Part shown: positions 1 to 8,600 of the stretch, in pieces
Layout of the letters: every line of letters begins with the position of its first letter
Numbering within the stretch: the stretch's first letter is position 1
DNA from: Bradyrhizobium sp. Ce-3
GTDB taxonomy: Bacteria; Pseudomonadota; Alphaproteobacteria; Rhizobiales; Xanthobacteraceae
Direction of reading: 5' to 3'
DNA: 51,591 nt
Assembly: GCF_022835695.1 (NCBI RefSeq)
Contig: NZ_BQUV01000016.1
Coordinates: 1-51,591 of the forward strand
The notes under the pieces: generated by a model
Database searches by the model: none
Seen by the model: only the letters and a program-made list of their open reading frames with translations
Told to the model about the DNA's origin: nothing
Translations under genes and position numbers: made by a program

Positions 1-2
1 GG

Positions 3-71
3 CGGGAGACCGAGCCGGCTCACGGCGTCAAGCGCCAAGGACCCAACGGCTTCCCGCCCACCCCATCATGA
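3..71 (+). CDS. Possible 3' end of a gene cut by the window edge
   Basis: One frame is open from the first bases to a TGA at 69-71 and would give a 22-residue C-terminus with a Gly-Pro-Asn-Gly-Phe stretch followed by a Pro-rich end. It stops just before an intergenic repeat that begins near 89, which fits a gene end. It is too short to identify, and the call rests only on frame and position. Confidence 0.25.
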   Translation, partial: RETEPAHGVKRQGPNGFPPTPS

Positions 72-88
72 CAGACTTTCCAGACACA

Positions 89-210
89 GGGACCCATAAC
101 CACTAAAATGTGCCGTTACATGGAATGTTGCCCCAGCGCTCTAACCGATAAATAGCCGGGGTAATGGGTCCCGGCCCCCGTGCGCAACTGCGCACTCCGC
201 CGGGACGACG
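89..210. repeat. Palindromic intergenic repeat, family D copy 1
   Basis: A 'gggacccataacca' arm at the left is answered by 'gggtcccggcc' and 'gccgggacgacg' at the right. The same arms recur at 21781-21884 and 37581-37699. A nested hairpin around 'tgcgcaactgcgca' sits in the right part. This is a dispersed, non-coding palindromic element at a gene boundary. Confidence 0.75.
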
Positions 211-232
211 ATGATGGGATAGAGCTCCGGCC

Positions 233-460
233 TTACCGGTACCGCACGCTGCCGGTCGTGACCGGATCGGTCGGCAGCACCGTGGCGCCGGCGCGGCTGG
301 CGGCGGCTGAGGTGATCATGCCGGGCTGTCCCGCCGCCTGCACATTGCGGGGCGGGCTGAATTCGAGGACGACGAGGGCCGCCGTCGCGAGCACCGCCAC
401 GGTGGCGGTTGCAATCGCAGGCACCAGTCTTCCGCGCGTAGCGGCTGCGCGAACTTGCAT
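233..460 (-). CDS. Small exported or membrane-anchored hypothetical protein
   Basis: This is a 75-residue protein. The N-terminus is basic (MQVRAAATRGR) and is followed by a hydrophobic Ala/Val segment at about residues 12-33, so it is either a signal peptide or a single membrane anchor. The rest is short, Ala/Pro/Thr-rich and has no recognisable domain. The start is supported by AAAGGA about eight bases upstream of the ATG. It lies alone between an intergenic repeat and a long gene-poor stretch. Function is unknown; it resembles the many small conserved exported proteins of Bradyrhizobium only in general composition. Confidence 0.6.
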   Translation of the reverse strand: MQVRAAATRGRLVPAIATATVAVLATAALVVLEFSPPRNVQAAGQPGMITSAAASRAGATVLPTDPVTTGSVRYR

Positions 461-1356
461 TGACGTATTCCTTTATCGGGGTCGTTCTTTGGACGTGATG
501 TAGGAACGGCCAGGCTTCTTCCCAAGAGTGCGGCGCACATGCCTCACAATCAGTTGTACCCGCCGTGACGTCCGTCACGGTGATCGAGACGATGCAGGCT
601 TGGCCACATCGAATCGCATTCGTGTCGGACGGCTTGTTTGCACACTAATAGTTGGAAGAGATCGTGGCGTTTTGCATGCGCCTCATGCGCTCGTGATGAT
701 GCGCGTGATGTTGTGATTAACGGCGCTACGACAAGCGGTTTTTGCCGTGATTTAGAGGCTTTCTTCGCAGTGCGCCGTGCACGCGTTAAGGCTTTCTTCA
801 TGCGCTTTCGACGCATCACGCAATGATTCGCGCGGGATGGAAGCGATGACACCGCTGTCATTGGCAGCAGCTGTCATCGGGTGTGCAAAGAGATCGGCGC
901 GGTAGCTTCAGCGAACGCGGAGAGCAATCTATCTCTCGCTGCGCGAGACGGTGGACGATTTTACTTCACGTGTCATTGCGCGAAGAAGAATCCATTCGGC
1001 CTCACTCGCGCGCGCATGGTGATCGGATCAATTCATCTGTCTGGCAGAGGGAGCGTGCGCTCCTGGTCTTGCGGCGCGCCCATCTCGCGCGCCCTCGTGT
1101 CCACCCGCAGCCAACGTCTGCGATGATCCCTATGCGCCCCGCTCAGGGGAGGCGGGACGGGCTGTTCGGGCCGTTTTCAGAGATCAGGAATATTTTCTTG
1201 GCAAGGGTGCAGTTGATGTATCATATTGAAGATACTAGTTAAATTGCTTCCTTGGCGCATTCGGCCCTAAGGCGGCCACCGCTAAACTACGGGCAGTTGT
1301 GACAACTTGCCACGGCAACCGAATTTCGGCACCATGCTGTCGCTGCGTGTCCGGGC
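461..1356. other. Gene-poor stretch of about 0.9 kb
   Basis: I see no supported coding region here. Short frames exist on both strands, including a very basic (Lys/Arg-rich) minus-strand frame over 550-861, but none has a convincing ribosome binding site or family signature. Positions 1185-1240 are clearly richer in A+T and hold a short inverted repeat, gtatc-N8-gatac, around 1217-1234, so promoter or operator signals for the next gene may lie there. Confidence 0.5.
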
Positions 1357-3486
1357 ATGTTGTGGGATGCGGGCAGGCCCTGCTGGGCCGGTTTTCTTTG
1401 GCAGTTTGACTTGAGTGATCCTGCAACCGATCCCTCCCTTGAATTTGCAAAGGGTGTGGCGTGCGAACGCGGTGGCGTCTGGCGCCGCGTGGCGGCGTTC
1501 ACGATCGATCTCGCCATCGCAACGCTGTTGCTTCAGGTGCTGGCGTTTGCGTTGTATCCCGCGACCGGCGGGCGCGTGCAGTTTGCTGGCGGCTTCATGC
1601 TGCTCTATTGCGACAAGCTCGCGGCTCTCCCCGAAGGCTTCACGGTCCCAACCGATTTCGTCCCCACCACGATCGCGGATTGCCGGCAGGGTTTGTTTCA
1701 GCTGACTTCGGCGCGCGTGCTGAACGTGATGCAGGTCAGGCAGAACGGCGCTCTCACGACGACGAAGCAGATCACGTTCCTGCGGGATGTCGCGGGCAAG
1801 CCGGTCGCGCAACCGATCCTCGGATTGTTGTGGCTGCCGTTGTTGTTCGTGCTGCGTCTGTTGTTCGATCGCCGGAATGGCACGCCCGGACGTCGGCTGC
1901 TCGGCGTCCGTCTCGCGGAGGCTGCAACCGGGCGCTATCCACCGGCACCGCCCGACGTGATTAAGCGCTATCTGCTGCAGGCGCTGCCGCTCGGACCCTT
2001 CGTCATCCTGCCGGTGCTGCTGAATCTGCTTGACGTCGAGATCAATCCGTTCGGCACTGCCTGGTGGATCATGATGACCGTGCCCGCGATCTGCGCCGGC
2101 GTCGGCCTCCTGATTGCGCTTCACGCGGTCATCTATCGCCGCGAGGCGTTCTACGATTCCCGTGCGGGGACAGGTGTGGTGCGGGTCGGCGAACGCAGCA
2201 TGACGGGGCCGTCAGCGCAGCAGGTGCCGCCGCCGCCGTCACTCGTCGCGGGGGAGCAAGCCGTTGCCGATGCGCTCGGCATTTTGCCCGCCGATCTTCC
2301 CGCATCATCGTCCATTGTATTGCCGCCGCCTCTCCCACGGCGAGCCAATTACCTCGTGCGGCACTGGCGCGGCGAGCTGTCGCTGCCGGTCTCCTATTGG
2401 GTCAACGGCACCGTGCTCGGCGCCGGCCTCGGCGTTGTGATCGGCGTGCTCGGCCACGTGCTCAACGAGCGCGGCAGCGAGTATCTGGTGTTGTGGCTGG
2501 TCTCGGTGATCGCGATCTGGGCGTCGATCGTGCTGCTGCGGATCTGGGTGACTGTCGGCGTCTGGCGTGCGGCCTCGCACTACCAGGCGAGCGGCAAGTC
2601 GTTCTGGGGCGGCGCAGCCAAGGTCGTCACCACGCTCGGTGTGGCGTACGTCGCCTATAGCTGCCTGTTCGTGGCGGCCCCACAGATCGCTGGCGTCTAT
2701 GAGATCGTTACCGGGGATACGCGTGTCGGGCCGCACCAATTTCGCGTGCTGGCAAACGGCAGGGGGCTGGAATTCTCCGGTGGCATCACCTTCGGTGTCG
2801 CCCACGAGCTTGAGACCCTTCTCGACGCGATGAGTAGTGTCAGGACGGTGCAGCTCAACTCGATCGGCGGGCGCATGCGCGAGGCGCAAAAGATGGCCGA
2901 CCTGATCAAAGCACGCGGACTTAACACCTACGTCGCACTGAGCTGCCTCTCAGCCTGCACGGTGGTGTTTCTCGGCGGCAAGGAGCGCGTGCTGCTCGCG
3001 AGAAGTGGCAAGCTGGGCTTTCACCAGACCTCGTTTCGCGGCATGACGGCCCTCGACCGCCAGGCTGCGATCGAGACGGAGATCGCGCGGCTGCGGGGCT
3101 TCGGCCTCAGCCGCGCATTCGCCGAGCACGTCACCGCGACGCCGCCCAGCAGCATGTGGTATCCCGATCAGAATGAACTGCTGCGCGAAAAGGTAGCCAC
3201 GCGGCTCTATGTCCCGGCGCCGAGCAAGCCTGCGGGCGGAAGCACGCCGCCGGCGACCGCAGCGCCCGAACCGTCTGCTGCGGAGGGCGGCGCGACACCT
3301 GCGGCAGCGGCAAATCCGACCACTCCGTCCTCAACCGGTGCAGATCCTGCGACGCCGGGCCAGCCGACGCAGATACAATCCGGCACATATCAGACTGGTC
3401 GTGCGTTTATTCCGGCTGAGCTGATGAAGCGACTGACGGCGAAGCCAGTTGCAAAGGCAACCACGACTGAGACGCCGAAAAACTGA
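1357..3486 (+). CDS. RDD domain-ClpP-like serine protease fusion membrane protein
   Basis: The protein has 709 residues. Residues about 38-240 form an RDD-type membrane domain with several hydrophobic segments and the FDRRNGTPGRRLLGVR signature. A linker follows, then a second membrane part (about 330-455) opening with RHWRGELSLPVSYWVNG. Residues about 470-620 match the ClpP/crotonase-like fold of COG3904-type proteins: the serine is in CLSACTVVFLGG, the histidine in KLGFHQTS and a possible aspartate in WYPDQNEL. The C-terminus is Ala/Pro/Thr-rich. It is probably an inner-membrane protease with the catalytic domain outside or facing the membrane, but its substrate is unknown. The ATG used has no strong Shine-Dalgarno sequence; a TTG at 1411 is an alternative. 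Confidence 0.8.
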   Translation: MLWDAGRPCWAGFLWQFDLSDPATDPSLEFAKGVACERGGVWRRVAAFTIDLAIATLLLQVLAFALYPATGGRVQFAGGFMLLYCDKLAALPEGFTVPTDFVPTTIADCRQGLFQLTSARVLNVMQVRQNGALTTTKQITFLRDVAGKPVAQPILGLLWLPLLFVLRLLFDRRNGTPGRRLLGVRLAEAATGRYPPAPPDVIKRYLLQALPLGPFVILPVLLNLLDVEINPFGTAWWIMMTVPAICAGVGLLIALHAVIYRREAFYDSRAGTGVVRVGERSMTGPSAQQVPPPPSLVAGEQAVADALGILPADLPASSSIVLPPPLPRRANYLVRHWRGELSLPVSYWVNGTVLGAGLGVVIGVLGHVLNERGSEYLVLWLVSVIAIWASIVLLRIWVTVGVWRAASHYQASGKSFWGGAAKVVTTLGVAYVAYSCLFVAAPQIAGVYEIVTGDTRVGPHQFRVLANGRGLEFSGGITFGVAHELETLLDAMSSVRTVQLNSIGGRMREAQKMADLIKARGLNTYVALSCLSACTVVFLGGKERVLLARSGKLGFHQTSFRGMTALDRQAAIETEIARLRGFGLSRAFAEHVTATPPSSMWYPDQNELLREKVATRLYVPAPSKPAGGSTPPATAAPEPSAAEGGATPAAAANPTTPSSTGADPATPGQPTQIQSGTYQTGRAFIPAELMKRLTAKPVAKATTTETPKN

Positions 3487-3530
3487 AGGGCCGCGCGTGA
3501 CTGTGGCTTCACTCGCTCAAAACAAAAACA

Positions 3531-3560
3531 GCCGGGTCATCGACCCGGCCGTTCAAAACT
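3531..3560 (-). terminator. Rho-independent terminator of rpmB
   Basis: The arms gccgggtc and gacccggc (3531-3549) form an 8-bp stem with a 3-base loop. On the minus strand the stem is followed by a T-rich run (complement of aaaacaaaaaca, 3519-3530), as expected for the end of the rpmB transcript. The stem could also help stop transcripts arriving from the convergent RDD-ClpP gene. Confidence 0.8.
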
Positions 3561-3594
3561 CTCTTCCCGCGAAATTCCGCTCTCGCGGTCGCGC

Positions 3595-3903
3595 TCAGCT
3601 CGCCTTCTTCACCGGGGCCGGCTTGCCGATCTTCTTCTCGATCGCGCGCTTCAGATCGAGCGCGCGGGGCGAGAGCACGTCGGCCTTGGCCTTGAGCAAA
3701 TAGGCGTCGAGGCCGCCATTGTGGTCGACGCTCTTCAGCGCGTTGGTCGAGACGCGCAGGCGCACGTTGCGGCCGAGCGCATCCGAGATGAAGGTCACGT
3801 TGGCCAGGTTCGGCAGGAAGCGCCGCTTGGTCTTGATGTTGGAGTGGCTCACCTTGTGGCCCGTCTGGGGGCCCTTGGCCGTCAGTTCGCAGCGCCGGGA
3901 CAT
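3595..3903 (-). CDS. rpmB: 50S ribosomal protein L28
   Basis: This 102-residue basic protein matches alphaproteobacterial L28 along its full length. It begins [21 protein letters not shown] and continues with the conserved TKRRFLPNL and [11 protein letters not shown] segments. L28 is a small protein of the large ribosomal subunit and helps subunit assembly. The start is backed by AAGGA upstream of the ATG. The gene is monocistronic here, with its own sigma70-like promoter about 100 bases upstream and a strong terminator just downstream. It is convergent with the RDD-ClpP gene. Confidence 0.97.
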   Translation of the reverse strand: MSRRCELTAKGPQTGHKVSHSNIKTKRRFLPNLANVTFISDALGRNVRLRVSTNALKSVDHNGGLDAYLLKAKADVLSPRALDLKRAIEKKIGKPAPVKKAS

Positions 3904-4004
3904 CTTACAAAATCCTTATTGCATCCCCGCCTCTCTGCCAGGCGTGCAATCACACGGCCCGCGCGGGGGTTTTGAATTCGCGTCCATTTTCCAGGAACCG
4001 CGGG

Positions 4005-4033
4005 TGTATAGGGGCAGAATGAGAGAGCGTCAA
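4005..4033 (-). promoter_or_regulatory. Sigma70-type promoter for rpmB
   Basis: Read on the minus strand, a -35 element TTGACG (4028-4033) and a -10 element TATACA (4005-4010) are separated by exactly 17 bases. Transcription would start near 3998 and leave a leader of roughly 95 bases before rpmB. This is the clearest housekeeping promoter in the window. Confidence 0.75.
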
Positions 4034-4237
4034 GATTATATCGCCGCATGGGGGTACCGGGAAACGGGTGGTTCATAAGCCGTTCCAGCCACTTAACGGC
4101 AGATATGGCAACCATATAAAGGGCGTATTCGGCTGCAAGTCTTGGTTCCATAAGAGATGCGCGCGTTGTCCGGCCGATGTGATTGCCCAAATGGACGACG
4201 AACAGAGCGCCGATAGCAGGACCGTCAGGTAGGTTAA
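4034..4237. other. Intergenic region between rpmB promoter and the DUF3108 gene
   Basis: The gap between rpmB and the next gene is 334 bp (3904-4237). Besides the rpmB promoter it contains no ORF that I can support. AGGTAGG just before 4238 is a ribosome binding site for the divergent gene. No clear promoter for that gene was recognised. Confidence 0.5.
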
Positions 4238-5089
4238 GTGACCACCGCAATTGCCATTTTGCCCCCGCTCGGCCGGCTCCTCGGCCTGTGCGCGGGCGCA
4301 TTGCTGCTGTTCTGTGCCGAGCGTGCCAGCGCGCAGGGTCGGCTCGACGCCCACTATGAGGCGACCTTGGCCGGTATCCCGGTCGGCAAGGGCACCTGGA
4401 CCATCGAAATCGGCGACGACACCTTCTCGGCCACGGCCCAGGGCGGCACCGCAGGGCTCCTGAAGGCGTTTTCCGGCGGAAGCGGCTCGGGCGCCTCGCA
4501 GGGCCGCGTCGTCAACGGGACGCTGGCGGCCTCCTCCTACACCGCGACCACCACCACTTCGAAGAAATCCGAGACGATCCGGATGGTGCTCGCCAATGGC
4601 GGCATCAAGGACTCCGCGATCGAGCCGGAGCCGCCTGTCGATGCCGACCGCCTGCCGGTGACCGAGGCGCAGAAGAAGAACGTGTTCGATCCGATGACCG
4701 GCTCGTTCCTGCGCGCGCCCGGCAATGCCGAATTGATGAGCCCGGATGTCTGCCGCACCGGCGCCGGCGTGTTCGACGGCCGCATGCGCTACGACCTCAA
4801 GCTCGATTTCAAGCGGGTCGAGATCGTCAAGGCCGAGCGCGGCTATCACGGCCCGGCGCTGGTCTGCGCGCTCTATTTCGTGCCGATCTCCGGCTACATC
4901 CCGGATCGCCCCGTGATCAAATATCTCGCCGCCCAGCGCAACATCGAGATCGCCTTCGTGCCGATCGCCGGCACCCGTTTGCTGGTGCCGTTCCGCATGA
5001 CGATCCCGACCCCGCTCGGCCAGGCCATGCTGGAAGCGACCTCCTTCGTCACCACCGCCGCGCCGCCGCGCGTGGCGAAGACGCAGTAG
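4238..5089 (+). CDS. DUF3108 domain exported protein
   Basis: A 283-residue protein starting at GTG with AGGTAGG upstream. Residues about 8-33 are a signal peptide ending in ERASAQ. The mature part, starting with LDAHYEATLAGIPVGKGTW, matches the DUF3108 family: a periplasmic beta-rich protein thought to bind or help transport envelope components, with no proven activity. It is divergent from rpmB and followed by an array of intergenic repeats, so it is probably transcribed alone. The family assignment is good; the role is unknown. Confidence 0.8.
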   Translation: MTTAIAILPPLGRLLGLCAGALLLFCAERASAQGRLDAHYEATLAGIPVGKGTWTIEIGDDTFSATAQGGTAGLLKAFSGGSGSGASQGRVVNGTLAASSYTATTTTSKKSETIRMVLANGGIKDSAIEPEPPVDADRLPVTEAQKKNVFDPMTGSFLRAPGNAELMSPDVCRTGAGVFDGRMRYDLKLDFKRVEIVKAERGYHGPALVCALYFVPISGYIPDRPVIKYLAAQRNIEIAFVPIAGTRLLVPFRMTIPTPLGQAMLEATSFVTTAAPPRVAKTQ

Positions 5090-5094
5090 CCTCT

Positions 5095-5226
5095 CTACCT
5101 TCTCCCCTTGTGGGAGAAGGTGGCGTGGACGCAGTCCACGCCGGATGAGGGGTCTCTATCCGCGGAGACAGACCCCTCACCCGGCGCCTGCGGCGCCACC
5201 CTCTCCCACAAGGGGAGAGGGTACTT
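5095..5226. repeat. Large cruciform-type intergenic repeat, family A
   Basis: The left arm (cttctccccttgtgggagaagg) is mirrored by the right arm (ccctctcccacaaggggagagg), about 80 bases apart. Secondary inverted pairs lie inside, such as 'gatgaggggtctctat' against 'agacagacccctcacc'. It directly follows the stop of the DUF3108 gene and could act as a transcription end or mRNA stabiliser. I recognise the motif as one widespread in Bradyrhizobium intergenic regions. Confidence 0.75.
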
Positions 5227-5565
5227 CGGAGGCGCTGCGCGAGCACCAAGGCATGCAACAAACGTCACCGGAATCCAGTTGACTCTTGGTCGCTTCTGAT
5301 TCGACTCGCCCGCCCCTGGAACTTAAGGAATTCAGTCCGCATATCCCGTGCTTGTGGAGCCCTCTCAAACTTGATCTAGTGCCGCCGCCATGAAGCCTAC
5401 CCGAGATGTTGCGGTGAACGTTTCAGGCCCGGAATGGAGTCAGCGATTCGGCCGCGATTCGTTCTAGAGTCGTTCCGAAGCTTAAGGGCGGCGCGGAAAG
5501 CGTCGCATTGTGAGACAGATTTTGCCGCAGATGGCGTCGATGATCGATCAGTTTCCGGATTTCAG
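5227..5565. other. Intergenic stretch between two repeats
   Basis: About 340 bp lie between the family A and family B repeats. No reading frame here is supported by a ribosome binding site or a recognisable product. Confidence 0.4.
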
Positions 5566-5651
5566 CGTCATTGCGAGGAGCGAAGCGACGAAGCAATCCA
5601 CTATCGCGGCAAGCGGTCCGAATGGATTGCTTCGCTTCGCTCGCAATGACG
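5566..5651. repeat. Palindromic intergenic repeat, family B copy 1
   Basis: The element opens with 'cgtcattgcgaggagcgaag' and closes with its near-exact inverse, ending 'cgctcgcaatgacg'. The second copy is at 33539-33621. It ends about 40 bases before the helicase start codon. Confidence 0.8.
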
Positions 5652-5691
5652 GCTGACAGTCAGCTGCCGTAACAAGAAACACCTGCAAAAA

Positions 5692-8600
5692 ATGGTTTTC
5701 TCAACTTCGTTCGGAAATGACCGCGTGCCCGGTGCGGGCGTCACTGCGGTGCTGGGGCCGACCAACACCGGCAAGACGCATCTTGCGATCGAGCGCATGC
5801 TGGCGCATTCGTCGGGCCTGATCGGGCTGCCGCTGCGGCTGCTCGCGCGCGAGGTCTACAACAAGATCGTCGATCGCGCCGGCGTCGACAACGTCGCCCT
5901 GGTCACCGGCGAGGAGAAGATCAAGCCGAAGGCGCCGCGCTTCTGGGTCTCGACCGTGGAAGCGATGCCGCGCGATCTCGACGTCTCGTTCCTCGCGGTC
6001 GACGAGATCCAGATCGCCGCCGATCTCGAGCGCGGGCATGTGTTCACCGATCGCATCCTCAACCGCCGCGGCCGCGACGAGACGCTGCTGCTGGGCGCTG
6101 CGACGATGCGGCCGATGATCGAGCGGCTGCTGCCTGGCGCCTCGATCGTCACGCGGCCCAGATTGTCGCAGCTCGAATTCGCCGGCGACCGCAAGATCAC
6201 GCGGCAGCCGCGCAGGACGGCGATCGTCGCGTTCTCGGCGGACGAGGTCTACGCGATCGCCGAATTGATCCGCCGCCAGCATGGCGGGGCGGCCGTGGTG
6301 CTGGGCTCGCTGTCGCCCCGCACGCGCAATGCGCAGGTTGCGATGTTCCAGAACGGCGACGTCGATTACCTCGTCGCCACCGATGCGGTCGGCATGGGGC
6401 TCAATCTCGACGTCGATCACGTCGCCTTTGCCTCCGACCGCAAATACGACGGCTACCAGTTCCGCCGGCTGACGCCAGCCGAGTTCGCGCAGATCGCCGG
6501 CCGCGCCGGGCGCGCCACGCGCAACGGCACCTTCGGCACCACGGGCCGCTGCGCGCCGTTCGAGCCGGAGCTCGTCAACGCGCTGCAGAACCACACCTTC
6601 GACAGCGTCAAGATGCTGCAATGGCGCAACGCCAAGCTCGATTTCGCATCGCTCGGCGCGTTGCAGGTGTCGCTGGCGCTGACGCCCAATCATGAGGCAC
6701 TGACGCGGGCCCCGGTGGCCGAGGATGTGCGGGTGCTCGAACATGTCGCACGCGACGCCGAGGTGCGCGAATGGGCGCATGGCGCCAAGGCCGTGGAGCG
6801 GCTGTGGGAGGCCTGCCAGGTTCCGGACTACCGGAAGCTATCGCCGGCGGCCCATGCCGAACTCGTGACCACGCTGTATGGCTTCCTGATGCAAAAGGGG
6901 CGTATCCCTGACGCATGGTTTGCCGCCCAGGTCGACCAGGCCAACCGGACCGACGGCGATATCGACACGCTATCGGGCCGGATCGCGCAGATCCGGACCT
7001 GGACCTTTGTTGCCAACCGGCCCGACTGGCTCTACGACCCGGACCACTGGCAGGGGATCACGCGCGAGCTCGAAAATAAATTATCCGATGCGCTGCATGA
7101 ACGGCTCACGGAGCGTTTCGTTGACAGGCGGACCAGTGTATTGATGCGCCGCCTGCGGGAGAACTCAGTTTTGAATACGGAAATTGGCAAGACCGGCGAA
7201 GTGATCGTGGAAGGCCACGTGATTGGCCGGCTCGATGGTTTCACCTTTGCACCTGATGCGGCCGAGGCCGGCAGCGACGCCAAGGCGCTGCAAGCCGCCG
7301 CCCAGCAGGTGCTGGCGCGCGAGATCGATACGCGTGCCGAGAAGCTGGGCGCCGCCCCCGACGAGCAGTTCGTGCTGACCTCCGACGGCACCATCCGCTG
7401 GACCGGCGATGCGGTGGCGAAGCTCGTCGCCGCCGACGCCGCGCTGCATCCGCGGCTGCGCATCATTTCCGACGAGCGGCTGACCGGCGCCTCGCGCGAA
7501 GCTGTCCAGACCAGGCTCGATCTCTGGCTCAAGACGCACATCGAGAAGCTGCTCGGGCCGCTGTTCGAACTGTCCAAGGCCGAGGATCTCCAGGGCATCG
7601 CGCGCGGCATCGCCTTCCAGCTGGTCGAGGCGCTCGGCGTGCTCGAGCGCAGCAAGATCGCGGCCGAGATGAAGGATCTCGACCAGCCCTCGCGCGCGGC
7701 GCTGCGCAAATACGGCGTGCGGTTCGGCGCCTATCACATCTATTTCCCGCAGCTCCTGAAGCCCGCGGCGCGTTCGCTGGCCTCGCTGCTGTGGGCCGAG
7801 AAGCAGAGCAATGTCGACATGGCTGCGCTCTCGAATGTGCAGCATCTGGCGTCGAGCGGCCGCACCTCGTTCCCGGTCGACAAGACCTTGCCGCGCGACG
7901 GCTATCGCGTGCTCGGCTATCGCCAGTGCGGCGAGCGCGCGGTGCGCGTCGACATCCTGGAGCGGCTCGCCGACCTGATCCGCCCCGCTTTGGCCTGGCG
8001 CGAGACCTCACCGGGCGAGAAGCCCGCAGGCGCGTTCGACGGCCGCGGCTTTGTCGTGACGCAAGCGATGACCTCGCTGACCGGCTCCGCCGGCGAGGAC
8101 TTTGCCTCGATCCTGCGCGCGCTCGGCTACCGCATGGACCGCCGTCCGCCGCTGCCGCCGAAGCCCGTGGAGGCCACACCGGCGGAGACCACGGAGGCCG
8201 TGGCCGAGAGCACCGAGACGGTCGCTGCCGAGACGCCGCCGGTCGAGGCGACGTCCGACGCCGCCGTGGATGCGCCGGTGGATGCCGCTGCCGAGGTCAC
8301 CGCCGACGCGCCGGAGGCCGCCACCGATCAGCCGGTGTCCGGCGATCCCGCGCCGTCGGCTGCCCTATTGCCCGATGTCGGCTTTGCCGAGGTGGTGTCC
8401 AGCGAAGCGACCCCGGTCGTGATCGAGACCCATCAGGATGCGGTGGCCGAGCGTGTCGCGCCGGTCGACGCGCCCGCTGTTGCCGAAACGCCCGTCGTTG
8501 AGGCCGCTTCTGCTGAAGCTCCTGCTGCTGAAGCTCTCGCCGAGCCCGTGCCGGCCGTGGAAGCCGCTGCCGAGACGCCGGCTGACGCCGCAGAGGCACC

